DNA from: JACVRX01 sp046726315
GTDB lineage: Bacteria; Actinomycetota; Actinomycetes; Jiangellales; Jiangellaceae
Direction: 5' to 3'
Assembly (NCBI GenBank): GCA_046726315.1
Contig: JBKPAG010000017.1
Coordinates: forward strand, 1-64,000
DNA: 64,000 nt
Part shown: piece by piece, positions 1-8,271 of the stretch
Layout of the letters: the number at the start of each line of letters is the position of its first letter
Position numbering within the stretch: the stretch's first letter is position 1
Notes under the pieces: generated by a model
Database searches by the model: none
The model's input: only the letters and a program-made list of their open reading frames with translations
What the model was told of the DNA's origin: nothing
Made by a program: the position numbers and the translations under genes

Positions 1-138
1 CAACAACGCGGAACCGAAGCCGTCAACGGGATCATCGAGCTGCACCGCCGCATCGCCCGCGGCTTCTGCAACCCGGCCAACTACCGACTCCGGATGATCC
101 TCGCCGCCGGACGACTCACCCACCCGAATCTCCGATGA
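1..138 (+). CDS. ISL3-like transposase, C-terminal end only (truncated by window edge)
   Basis: An open frame enters from the left edge and stops at TGA 136-138. Its 45 residues (TEAVNGIIELHRRIARGF followed by NPANYRLRMIL) match the C-terminal signature of DDE transposases of the ISL3 type: TEA.NG.I...RR.ARGF...NYRLR. The catalytic residues lie outside the window, so activity cannot be judged. No terminal inverted repeat is recognisable between its stop and the next coding-like sequence, which begins almost at once in another frame. This suggests either that the element is itself truncated or that its right end lies inside the following pseudogene. The family call is from memory of the motif. 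Confidence 0.65.
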   Translation, partial: QQRGTEAVNGIIELHRRIARGFCNPANYRLRMILAAGRLTHPNLR

Positions 139-172
139 GCCCAATTACCAGCCTGGCGACGAGCTGTTTCCG

Positions 173-1619
173 GTGTTCTTCTCTTCCGATTTGGAGATCG
201 GGGAACGTTGGCTGTGCTGGCAGATCGGCTGGACCGTGTCCCGAGGAGGACTCCAGGGGTTGGTGCCGGCACTCGCCGAGCATCTGGCCGCGGGCGACGA
301 TGACGAACGATTGGCTGCCGCCGCTCTGATCGCCGATGCTGCGGACTACGCGACTCAGGCCAGCGCGCCGGTCTTCGGCGGCGGACCGGGACCCGATCGA
401 GGGCGACCGACCGTCGAGCTGATCACAGCAGAGGTCGGAGGTGCACCGAAGTCATTACCAGGGACTCCGCTCGACGACGACGTCCAGTTCACGGTCTACC
501 GACCGCGTCGAGTCCGACCCGAACGCTGGTACTCGGTGATTGCGTTTATGAACAAGACGACTCCTGTGGAAATCGTCCCCGGCGCCGGCGTCGTCGATCC
601 CGTGGAGGTGGTCGATCAGCAGGCAAGGACCCTTCTCCGAGAGGAGGGTGCTTCGTTCGCCAGGGTTGTCGGCGACAGCTCGATCTCGCTGTCGAAGGGG
701 ACCGAGTTGCTCTTCGAACCGTGGTTAGACGGCGTGGAGTTCAACCCGCTGCTGGCGTGGGTTCGCTGGGAGGAGCCTGTACACCATGCCCGGTTCCGCT
801 TCGCCGTCCCGGCCCAGCTGGACGGGAGTCGGTTGTCCGGCGGTTTGCGGGTCTTCGTCGGCGTCATGTTGATCGGCGAGGTGACGTTCCAGATCGAGGT
901 CGACTCGACTATGGACGATGACAAGTCGCCCGAGCAGGTACCCATCAAGCGGTACCGAAAGATCTTTGCCTCGTATTCGCACCGCGATGCTGACATCGTG
1001 CGTGCGGTGGCGGCGTTCGGGCAACTGATCGGAGACGAATATTACATCGATGCCTTTACCTTGCGGAGTGGCGAGCGGTGGGAGCCGCGGCTAACGGAGC
1101 TCATCGACGCGGCGGATGTGTTCAGTTGTTTTGGTCCTCCAACGCAATGACGTCGGAGCCGGTCCTACACGAGATCGAGCACGCCATGGGCCTCGAGCGG
1201 GATGGGTTCATTCGGCCCATCCGGTGGGAGGAGCCGCTGCCGAGCGACGAACGGCGAGGAATTCCACCCAAAGCCAGCCCCGCCAGCATCAGGCGAGGGT
1301 CCCGCTGGACGGCAGGCCCGCCGGCGGAGGTCCCGCGCCTTCTGACGAATACAGCGTCGTGGTGTGGGGCACCGCCCTCACGACCGCGCCGTCGCCCGCC
1401 GGTGTCGGCTTCGGCGAGGCATACCTGGTACTGCCCGACGGAACCAAGGCTGGGTCGTCGTCTCTCGATGGCTACATATACCTGCTGGGCACGGACTAGC
1501 CACAGCGGGACATCCCGGTGTGTTTCACGGTGGCCGGTCCAATCTCAGGCGAATATCGATTCATCGCAACGGCTGTCGGTGTCGAGCCGGATCCGGAAGG
1601 GCTGGCCTTGAGGTTCTGA
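173..1619 (+). pseudogene. TIR-domain protein, broken by two frameshifts and an amber stop
   Basis: Frame 2 from GTG 173 encodes about 260 residues of unassigned sequence, then the start of a TIR domain (KRYRKIFASYSHRDADIV, then TLRSGERWEPRLTELIDAADVF). At about 1123 the reading jumps to frame 1, which continues the domain as QLFWSSNAM, then SEPVLHEIEHAMGLERDGFI and IRWEEPLP. One missing C (TTC AG for TTC CAG) would explain the jump. Around 1290-1330 the likely coding frame changes again to frame 0 (DEYSVVVWGTA, GFGEAYLVLPDGTK). An in-frame TAG at 1497-1499 interrupts it, and the same frame resumes (DIPVCFTVAG to LALRF) until TGA 1617-1619. TIR domains of this type are often NAD-cleaving effectors. 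Here the first half of the domain is cut off from the Glu expected to be catalytic (in SEPVLHEIEHAM). The open frame also extends upstream of 173, so the N-terminus may have been lost to the adjacent transposon. Confidence 0.8.
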
Positions 1620-2486
1620 TCAGGACACCGGAAGGCGGTACTCGCCACCGTCGATTGGTTCGACGAGTCTGTCGGCCACCAGTCCGTCCAGGGCCCGCTC
1701 GCGCTGAACCGGGTCGTGTGGCCAGGCAGCGTCTAGCCGCTGCTTGTCGACTTCGACCGGACTGCCTCGCAGGACTGCCATCAAGGCACCGCGGGCCTGC
1801 CGGTCGGTGCCGGCCCACGGCTGACCCCGCCGCTTGGAACCGTCGTGCTGTGGGAATCCGGCTAACCGCCACGCACACGAGAGGGCAATGGGGCAATCTG
1901 CGCACCGTGGCGAGCGGGCGGTACAGATCAACGCACCCAGCTCCATCGCGGCGACTGACCAGCGAGCCGCCACCTTCCCGTCGGTCGGCAGCATCGACTC
2001 GGCAAGGCGGCGTTCGGTCGCGGTCGTCGCCGGTGCCGGCTTTGCGGTGCCTGCCACAGATCGGGTGAGTATGCGGCGCACGTTGGTGTCGAGCACTGCA
2101 TGCCGCTGGCCGAACGCAAACGACAAGACAGCGGCCGCGGTGTACTCGCCGACACCGGGAAGCGCCCGCAACACCGTGTAGTCCGACGGGACCAGGCCAC
2201 CGTGCAGGTCGACGATCGCTTTCGCAGCGGCGTGCAGCCGCACCGCCCGACCGGGGTACCCCAATCGCCCCCATGCCCTGATCGCCGTGCCCGGCTGCTC
2301 GGCCGCCAACGCGGCGGGAGTCGGCCACCGGTCCAGCCACTCCCGCCACACCGGTTCGACCCGAGAGACCTGGGTCTGCTGCAGCATGACCTCGCTGACC
2401 AGCACGCCCCAGGGCGTTCGATCGGGTGTGCGCCAGGGCAGGTCGCGCGCGTGCCGCTCGTACCACTCGATGACGGCGTGGTGCAC
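1620..2486 (-). CDS. mutY: A/G-specific adenine glycosylase MutY
   Basis: Removes adenine mispaired with 8-oxoguanine in base-excision repair. The 288-residue protein has the N-terminal signature HARDLPWR, the catalytic-Glu segment VSEVMLQQTQVSRVEP, a helix-hairpin-helix (LRALPGVGEYTAAAVLSFAF), the catalytic Asp in LDTNVRRI, and a 4Fe-4S loop with Cys spacing C-x6-C-x2-C-x5-C (CTARSPRCADCPIALSC). The C-terminal part after the cluster is short and is not an obvious NUDIX-type 8-oxoG reader domain, a form I recall in other actinobacteria. The GTG at 2486 is used because it opens directly on the conserved first helix. It follows radA and disA on the same strand, forming a genome-maintenance group. 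Confidence 0.93.
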   Translation of the reverse strand: MHHAVIEWYERHARDLPWRTPDRTPWGVLVSEVMLQQTQVSRVEPVWREWLDRWPTPAALAAEQPGTAIRAWGRLGYPGRAVRLHAAAKAIVDLHGGLVPSDYTVLRALPGVGEYTAAAVLSFAFGQRHAVLDTNVRRILTRSVAGTAKPAPATTATERRLAESMLPTDGKVAARWSVAAMELGALICTARSPRCADCPIALSCAWRLAGFPQHDGSKRRGQPWAGTDRQARGALMAVLRGSPVEVDKQRLDAAWPHDPVQRERALDGLVADRLVEPIDGGEYRLPVS

Positions 2487-2560
2487 TTCCGGCCCCCTCA
2501 GCCGTGATCAGGTCGCGGAGCCCGCGGAGCGTACGGCACTCGATCACCCGACCGGCACGG

Positions 2561-3712
2561 CTACACGTAGCGCTCGAGGATGCTCGACTCAGCCAGCCGG
2601 GACAGGCCCTCTCGAACGCTGCGCGCCCGCGACTCGCCGACACCGTCGACCGCGAGCAGGTCGTCGACGCTGGCCGCCAGTAGCTTTTGTAGCCCACCGA
2701 AGTGCTCGACCAGCCGCTCGATCACCGCGCCGGGCAGCCGCGGCACTCTGGCCAGCAGCCGATAACCACGCGGGCTGACGGCGACGTCGAGCTGCTCCGC
2801 CCCAGTGGTGTAGCCCAGTGACCGGGCGACGGCGCCCGGATCGAGCAGGTCGATCGCCGACAGCGCGTCGAGATCGGCGACGACGCCGGCGACCGTTCGG
2901 GGCCTCCGTCCGGACTGGGCAGGCAGATAGTCGCGTGCGACCAGCTCACGATCGGTGTCGACGCCGGCCACCAGTTCGTCGAGTTGCAGGCTCAGCAGGC
3001 GTCCATCGGTACCGAGCTCGACGACGTAGCCTTCGATCTCGCCGGCAATTCGGCGGACCATCTCCAGCCGCTGTGCGACTGCGGCCACGTCGCGGACGGT
3101 GACGAGATCCTCGATCTCCAACGCCGACAGCGTGCCGGACACCTCGTCGAGCCGAAGCTTGTAGCGCTCGAGCGTGGCAAGCGCCTGGTTGGCGCGGGAC
3201 AGGATCTGCGCGGCGTCCTCGAGAACGTAGCGGACGTCATCGACATAGATGGCGACGATCCGCATCGACTGGCTGACCGAGATGACCGGGACGCCGGTCT
3301 GCTTGGCGACCCGCTCTGCCGTGCGGTGGCGGGTGCCGGACTCGGTTGTCGGGATGGCCGGGTCGGGAACCAACTGGGTCGCCGCCCGTAGAATCGTCGT
3401 GCATTCGCGGTCGACGACAATCGCACCGTCCATTTTGGCCAGCTCGCGCAAGCCGGTCGCGGAGAACGCGACATCGAGCACGAAGCCGCCGGTGCAGATC
3501 GACTCGATCGTTTTGTCGTGGCCGAGAACGACAAGTGCTCCGGTGCGCCCACGAAGGATACGTTCGAGCCCTTCGCGCAGCGCGGTTCCTGGTGCGACGG
3601 CGGCGAGTGCCTGGCGGAGTTTGGCCTCCGCACCGCCCTTTTCGATTATTAGCACACGACCCCCGCCGGCGCAGTCGATGACGTCCGGCGACAGTGTACG
3701 GTGCACCTTCAA
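2561..3712 (-). CDS. disA: DNA integrity scanning diadenylate cyclase DisA
   Basis: Makes c-di-AMP from two ATP and senses branched DNA. The DAC domain shows both signature motifs: DGA (KMDGAIVVD, residues about 95-97) and RHRTAER (about 128-134). A helical linker follows, and a C-terminal RuvA-like helix-hairpin-helix DNA-binding region (LPGAVIERLVEHFGGLQKLL, then VDDLLAVDGVGESRARSVREGL). The TTG at 3712 overlaps the radA stop (TTGA), giving 383 residues. Family members are usually about 355-360 and start near LRQALAAVAPGT, so an internal start 25-30 codons later is possible. The radA-disA pairing is classical, and RadA is known to restrain DisA in Bacillus. Confidence 0.95.
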   Translation of the reverse strand: MKVHRTLSPDVIDCAGGGRVLIIEKGGAEAKLRQALAAVAPGTALREGLERILRGRTGALVVLGHDKTIESICTGGFVLDVAFSATGLRELAKMDGAIVVDRECTTILRAATQLVPDPAIPTTESGTRHRTAERVAKQTGVPVISVSQSMRIVAIYVDDVRYVLEDAAQILSRANQALATLERYKLRLDEVSGTLSALEIEDLVTVRDVAAVAQRLEMVRRIAGEIEGYVVELGTDGRLLSLQLDELVAGVDTDRELVARDYLPAQSGRRPRTVAGVVADLDALSAIDLLDPGAVARSLGYTTGAEQLDVAVSPRGYRLLARVPRLPGAVIERLVEHFGGLQKLLAASVDDLLAVDGVGESRARSVREGLSRLAESSILERYV

Positions 3713-5070
3713 CGTAATGGCAGCACCGCCGTGGGGCGGCGGGCTGCATTCAGCGCAGACCGGACATCACCCACCTCAACGGCACGAATCCCCGCGGGCA
3801 CCGGGCCCGGATCAGGCGGCACGAGCGCCCGGTCGAAGCCCATCCGCTCCGCTTCGGCCAGCCGTCGGCGGGTGCCGGTCACGCGCCGAATCTCGCCGGC
3901 CAAGCCGACCTCACCGATCGCGACCAGGCCTGGCGGCACGGGCAGATCGCGCGCTCCGCTGGCCACCGCGACCAGCAGAGCTAGGTCGCCGGCTGGTTCG
4001 GTCAACCGGCCGCCGCCGACGGTCGCGGCGTAGACGTCGTTGTTACGCAGCGAGAGGTCGCCCCGGCGCTCGAGTACGGCGAGCACCATAGCGACCCGTG
4101 ATGCGTCCAGTCCGCTCGTCGCACGCCTTGGCGTCGCCAGCGGAGAGGAGGCCACCAGTGCCTGAACCTCGGCCAGCAATGGCCGCCGACCTTCCAGTGT
4201 CACTGTGACGCACGTGCCCGGAACCGCGTCGGCATGCCGGGAAAGGAACAGTCCGGTCGGGTCGGGCACCGATACGATGCCGGTGTCGGACAGATCGAAG
4301 CAGCCGACCTCGTCTGCCGGGCCGTACCGGTTCTTGACCGCGCGTACCATTCGAAGCCGCGAATGCCGCTCGCCTTCGAACTGGAGCACGACGTCGACCA
4401 GATGCTCGAGTACCCGTGGACCGGCGATCGAGCCGTCCTTCGTGACGTGCCCCACCAGCACTGTGACCATGCCGCGATCCTTCGCTGCGCGAATGAGCGC
4501 GCCGGCGACTTCGCGGACCTGGGTTACCCCACCGGCTACGCCGTCGATGCCGGCTCGGGAGATGGTCTGAACCGAGTCGAGCACCAGCAGCGACGGGCGG
4601 ACCTGATCGACCTGGGCCAGGACGGCCGCCAGATCGGTCTCGGCCGCAAGGAGCAGGCCCTCGCAGAGGGCGCCCGTTCGTTCCGCCCGCAGCCGCACCT
4701 GCGCAGCGGACTCCTCACCGGTCACGTACAGCGCCGTGCCGGCCGTCGAAGCCCATCGGGCGGCCACCTCGAGCAGCAGCGTCGACTTGCCCACGCCGGG
4801 CTCGCCCGCAAGCAGCACCACCGCGCCCTGTACCAAGCCACCACCCAGGGCGCGGTCGAGCTCACCGACACCGGTGGGCCGGGACCGGGCGGCCTCGAGC
4901 CCGACCGAAGCGATCGGCCGGGCCGGATGGGCAACCGGTCCCGGCGCGATGCCCTGGTGCGCGGCCCGGTCCAGGCTTCCCCACGCCTGACACTCGGCGC
5001 AGCGGCCTACCCACTTCGCCGTAGACCAGCCACACTCACCGCAACGGTAGACCTGCGCTACCTTCGCCAT
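3709..5070 (-). CDS. radA: DNA repair protein RadA
   Basis: RecA-like ATPase that acts in recombination intermediate processing. It has an N-terminal C4 zinc finger (YRCGECGWSTAKWVGRCAEC), a Walker A motif GEPGVGKST, a Walker B region (SLLVLDSVQT), the RadA-specific KNRYG motif (VRAVKNRYGPADE) and a C-terminal Lon-protease-like domain (SGLDASRVAMVLAVLERR, then VAIGEVGLAGEIRRV). I use the ATG at 5070 (MAKVAQVYRC), which places the zinc finger at the usual position; an upstream in-frame start at 5094 would add eight residues. The stop overlaps the disA start, so translation is probably coupled. Confidence 0.95.
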   Translation of the reverse strand: MAKVAQVYRCGECGWSTAKWVGRCAECQAWGSLDRAAHQGIAPGPVAHPARPIASVGLEAARSRPTGVGELDRALGGGLVQGAVVLLAGEPGVGKSTLLLEVAARWASTAGTALYVTGEESAAQVRLRAERTGALCEGLLLAAETDLAAVLAQVDQVRPSLLVLDSVQTISRAGIDGVAGGVTQVREVAGALIRAAKDRGMVTVLVGHVTKDGSIAGPRVLEHLVDVVLQFEGERHSRLRMVRAVKNRYGPADEVGCFDLSDTGIVSVPDPTGLFLSRHADAVPGTCVTVTLEGRRPLLAEVQALVASSPLATPRRATSGLDASRVAMVLAVLERRGDLSLRNNDVYAATVGGGRLTEPAGDLALLVAVASGARDLPVPPGLVAIGEVGLAGEIRRVTGTRRRLAEAERMGFDRALVPPDPGPVPAGIRAVEVGDVRSALNAARRPTAVLPLR

Positions 5071-5121
5071 GCCCGCGACGTTAAGGGCCGGCACCGACAG
5101 GCCCGGCAGGTTGGTGCGGTC

Positions 5122-5916
5122 TCACTCGCTGGACAGGCGGGCCGAGGCCGTGGCGGGGTGAACCAGCAGCGGTAACCGGGCGGTGAGGTGGGCGGCGCAG
5201 TGCTCGGCCAGTTCGTCGTACGCCTTGTCGCCCACCAGGGCGCGCAATTCCGCCTCGCACGAGACGTACACCGGCTCGGCCGCGATGTGGGCAATTGGCG
5301 ATCCTGAGCAGAACCAGTCCATGTCGTGCCCGCCTGGACCCCACGAGCGGCGGTCGTACTCGCCGATCGTGATCTCGAGATAACTCGACCCGTCCGGCCG
5401 CTTGGCTTCGCGGTAGGACCGTCGGATGGGCAGCTGCCAGCAGACGTCCGGCTTGGTTTCCAATGGATGACGGCCGGTCCGCAGAGCGTACGCGTGCAGC
5501 GCACAACCCGCCCCTCCGGCGAAACCGGGCCGGTTGAGGAAGATGCAGGCACCGTCGACCACACGGGTCTTACGCTCGCCGTCGTCGTCGGTCTCCACCA
5601 CTCCGGCCCGCCGACCCTCGTCGCGGAGCTGCCAGTCCTGGCGCTTCAGTTTGGTCGCGAAGTGGCGTACCCGCTTCTCGTCGTCACCGTCGGAGAAGTG
5701 TGCGCCGTGAGTGCAGCAGCCGTCGTCGGGTCGGCTGGCGTAGACGCCGGGGCAGCCTCGGCCGAAGATGCACATCCACCGCGAGGTGAGCCAGGTCAGG
5801 TCACAGCGCAGGATCTGGTCGGCGTTGGAGGGATCGGAAAACTCGACCCAGGCCCTGGCCGAGTCCAGTGGTGCTTCCACGGCCCAGAGCCTATGCCCGC
5901 GCCGGTCGTCCGACAC
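5122..5916 (-). CDS. Conserved hypothetical protein with YkgJ/DUF3109-like cysteine cluster
   Basis: 264 residues with nine cysteines (about positions 38, 49, 55, 67, 68, 124, 138, 159, 203). The segment CIFLNRPGFAGGAGCALHAY, followed about 18 residues later by DVCWQLP, has the look of YkgJ/DUF3109 proteins, in which spaced Cys residues bind zinc or an Fe-S cluster. An upstream patch (GCPGVYASRPDDGCCTHGAHF) may supply more ligands. No enzyme motif is recognised. It lies just upstream of radA on the same strand (51 bases apart from the radA start used here) and diverges from the sugar isomerase gene. Its metal type and role cannot be told from the sequence. Confidence 0.7.
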   Translation of the reverse strand: MSDDRRGHRLWAVEAPLDSARAWVEFSDPSNADQILRCDLTWLTSRWMCIFGRGCPGVYASRPDDGCCTHGAHFSDGDDEKRVRHFATKLKRQDWQLRDEGRRAGVVETDDDGERKTRVVDGACIFLNRPGFAGGAGCALHAYALRTGRHPLETKPDVCWQLPIRRSYREAKRPDGSSYLEITIGEYDRRSWGPGGHDMDWFCSGSPIAHIAAEPVYVSCEAELRALVGDKAYDELAEHCAAHLTARLPLLVHPATASARLSSE

Positions 5917-5970
5917 GGTTACGCCGCGGGGCTCCGTCGGCGCACACTCGGCACCCCTACGCTGGGACCC

Positions 5971-6864
5971 GTGACTCCGCTGAGCCGGGACCAGCCGGCC
6001 CTGCTGCGTGTCTCGGAATCACCGGTCGGGCTCTCCACGGCGTCGGTTTACCCGCAAGGCGCTGCAACCGCGTTCGAGATGGCGCGCTCACTCGGCTACG
6101 ACGGTGTCGAGGTCATGGTGTGGACCGATCCGGTCAGCCAGGATGTCGACGAGTTGGCAAGGCTCGCCCGACGCCATCGGATGCCGGTGCTGTCCGTCCA
6201 CGCGCCGTGTCTGCTGATCACCCAGCGGGTCTGGTCACCCGACCCGTGGGAACGGTTGAACCGAACGGTCGAGGCCGCGCATCGGCTCGGCGCCGGCGTC
6301 GTCGTCGTCCATCCCCCGTTCCGCTGGCAACGCGACTATGCCCGCGGTTTCGTCGACGGGGTTGCTGAGCTGGAGAAGGAGAGCGGCGTCGTCATCGCCG
6401 TCGAGAACATGTACCCGTGGCGTGCTGCGGGGCGGGAGATCGCGGCCTACGCCCCTGACTGGGATCCGACCGACGAGCCATACGCCAACAACACCCTGGA
6501 CCTCTCGCACACCGCCGTCTCGGGATCGGACGCGCTGGCCATGGCCGACGCTCTCGGCGACCGGCTGGCCCACGTCCATCTGGCCGACGGTACCGGCTCG
6601 GCGAGGGACGAGCACCTGGTGCCTGGACGCGGAACCCAACCGTGCACAACCCTCCTTGAACGGCTGGTCAGAAAAGGATGGTCGGGAGCCATCGTGCTCG
6701 AGATCGGAACCCGGCGGGCCCGTACCTCGGAGGAGCGCGAGGCGGACCTCGCCGAGGGCCTTGCGTTCGCCCGTCTCAACCTCGCCACCGCGGCGGCCGA
6801 TACCGCGTTCGCCGTCTCGTCCGACGGAACCGCCGAGCAGGTCCTGCGGGGATCGACGTGGTGA
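5971..6864 (+). CDS. Sugar phosphate isomerase/epimerase family protein (AP endonuclease 2-like TIM barrel)
   Basis: 297 residues from GTG 5971, with a TIM-barrel layout of the xylose-isomerase-like / AP endonuclease 2 superfamily. Visible elements are LGYDGVEVMVW, a conserved VLSVHAPCLL strand end, GAGVVVVHPPFRWQRDYA, the metal-site-like IAVENMYPWR, NNTLDLSHTA, LAHVHLADG and IVLEIGT. The repeated strand-end His, Glu and Asp residues are the usual divalent-metal ligands. The substrate is unknown. A much longer reading frame extends upstream but is antisense to the preceding gene, so the start is placed in the 54-base divergent gap. The stop overlaps the start of the TetR gene (GTGA), implying coupled expression. 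Confidence 0.8.
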   Translation: MTPLSRDQPALLRVSESPVGLSTASVYPQGAATAFEMARSLGYDGVEVMVWTDPVSQDVDELARLARRHRMPVLSVHAPCLLITQRVWSPDPWERLNRTVEAAHRLGAGVVVVHPPFRWQRDYARGFVDGVAELEKESGVVIAVENMYPWRAAGREIAAYAPDWDPTDEPYANNTLDLSHTAVSGSDALAMADALGDRLAHVHLADGTGSARDEHLVPGRGTQPCTTLLERLVRKGWSGAIVLEIGTRRARTSEEREADLAEGLAFARLNLATAAADTAFAVSSDGTAEQVLRGSTW

Positions 6865-7475
6865 GCGTCACCCGGCGCTCTCCTCGTCGGGGTCGCACCG
6901 GCCGGCGACCAGGCGGCCCGGACACACGTGGGGAGATCCTGGCCGCTGCCCGCACCGAGTTCGGTGAACGGGGGTATGACGGCGCCTCGATGCGGGCCAT
7001 CGCTGCGCGATCCGGGGTCGACCCGGCGCTGATTCACCACTACTTCGGGACCAAGGAGCAGCTGTTTCTCGCGGCCATGGAGATCCCCTTCGTCCCGTCG
7101 GAAATCGCCGCGCAGATCGTTACGGGCCCGATCGAAACCATCGGCGAACGTGCCGCCCGCGTTTTCCTCGCGACCTGGGGTGACCCGGTAAGGCGGGCGC
7201 CGTTCCTCGCGATGCTTCGCTCGGCCATGACACACGAGGCTGCGGCGGCCCTGCTTCGACAGTTCGCGTCACGGGTGATGCTGGCCAGGGTTGTCGAAGG
7301 CTTGGAGCTCCCCGACCGAGAGCTCCGAGCCGAAGCCGTGTTCTCACATCTGCTTGGCGTAGCGATCATGCGATACGTCGTCAAGATCGAGCCGCTCGCC
7401 ACGGTGTCGGACGAGGAGCTGGTTGCTCTGGTCGGCCCGGTGATCCAGCGCTATTTCGAGGTCGCCGACGCTTGA
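6861..7475 (+). CDS. TetR family transcriptional regulator
   Basis: 204 residues. The N-terminal helix-turn-helix is clear: RGEILAAARTEFGERGYDGA, then MRAIAARSGVDPALIHHYFGTKEQLFLAAM. The ligand-binding half (PVRRAPFLAMLRSAMTHEAAAALLRQF and onward) resembles the C-terminal domain of actinobacterial TetR_C_17 regulators. The basic run SVTRRSPRRGRTGRRPGG precedes the HTH. GTG 6861 overlaps the isomerase stop. The ABC exporter genes start 31 bases downstream on the same strand, so this protein most likely controls that exporter, as is common for TetR-exporter pairs. No operator was identified. Confidence 0.9.
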   Translation: MSVTRRSPRRGRTGRRPGGPDTRGEILAAARTEFGERGYDGASMRAIAARSGVDPALIHHYFGTKEQLFLAAMEIPFVPSEIAAQIVTGPIETIGERAARVFLATWGDPVRRAPFLAMLRSAMTHEAAAALLRQFASRVMLARVVEGLELPDRELRAEAVFSHLLGVAIMRYVVKIEPLATVSDEELVALVGPVIQRYFEVADA

Positions 7476-7506
7476 CGAGGCGGCTGGGATCGAGGATATT
7501 CAACAC

Positions 7507-8271
7507 ATGGTGAAATCTTTGGATGACAGCCGCCCGGGCTCGGTGCCGGCCTATACAAGCCCGGCGATCCGGGTCGAGGGCTTGAGGGTTGTGCGGGGGC
7601 ACCGCGTGGTGCTCCATGACTTCAACCTCTCGGTGGAGCACGGGACGCTCACTGGCCTGCTCGGCCCATCGGGTTCGGGCAAGACCACCTTGATGCGCGC
7701 CATCGTCGGAGTCCAGCAGATTGCTGCTGGGCAGGTAGAAGTCCTCGGGATGCCGGCCGGGTCTGAACCCGTGCGACACCAGATCGGCTACCTAACCCAG
7801 TCACCGAGCGTGTACAACGACCTGACGGTCCGACAGAACCTGCGCTACTTCGCAGCGGTACTCGGAACCGGCAGGGACGCCGTAGAGCGTGCCATTGACC
7901 AGGTCGACCTTGGGTCGCACGCCGACGACCTCGTCGCGAAGTTGTCCGGTGGCGAGGTCTCGCGGGTCTCGCTTGCGGCAGCCCTGCTCGGCGAACCCGA
8001 GGTGCTGGTACTCGACGAGCCGACGGTTGGTCTCGACCCGGTACTGCGGCGTGATCTGTGGAACCTTTTCAACGATCTTGCCCGCACCGGCGTCACCTTA
8101 CTGGTCTCGAGTCACGTGATGGACGAGGCCGAACGGTGCGGCCGGCTGTTGCTGCTTCGGGAGGGTTCCCTGCTCGCCGACGACACCCCGACCGGGTTGC
8201 TCGAGCACACCAGCACTGCGGGCACGGAGCAGGCGTTCCTGCAACTCATCGACCAGGAGGCAGGCAGATGA
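7507..8271 (+). CDS. ABC transporter ATP-binding protein (drug/antibiotic exporter type)
   Basis: 254-residue ATPase with Walker A GPSGSGKTT, Q-loop YLTQSPSVYNDLTVRQNL, signature LSGGEVSR (in place of LSGGQ.R), Walker B VLVLDEPTVGLDP and H-loop SSHVMDEAERC. The layout matches DrrA/CcmA-like export ATPases. The last four bases (ATGA) overlap the permease start, so the two are translationally coupled subunits of one exporter at the cytoplasmic membrane. The substrate is unknown; the adjacent TetR regulator suggests an inducible efflux role. Confidence 0.93.
   Translation: MVKSLDDSRPGSVPAYTSPAIRVEGLRVVRGHRVVLHDFNLSVEHGTLTGLLGPSGSGKTTLMRAIVGVQQIAAGQVEVLGMPAGSEPVRHQIGYLTQSPSVYNDLTVRQNLRYFAAVLGTGRDAVERAIDQVDLGSHADDLVAKLSGGEVSRVSLAAALLGEPEVLVLDEPTVGLDPVLRRDLWNLFNDLARTGVTLLVSSHVMDEAERCGRLLLLREGSLLADDTPTGLLEHTSTAGTEQAFLQLIDQEAGR

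Noticed and set aside
1..1619. Complete antiphage defence island
   Set aside because: Only one broken TIR gene is present. No second effector, nucleotide cyclase, Thoeris ThsA or nuclease gene lies beside it; the next gene is housekeeping mutY.
1561..2697. Minus-strand 378-codon frame over mutY
   Set aside because: A shadow of mutY in another frame; only the 1620-2486 frame carries the Fe-S cluster and glycosylase motifs.
5326..5970. N-terminal extension of the sugar isomerase frame
   Set aside because: It is antisense to the cysteine-cluster protein; GTG 5971 lies in the divergent gap and begins the conserved domain.
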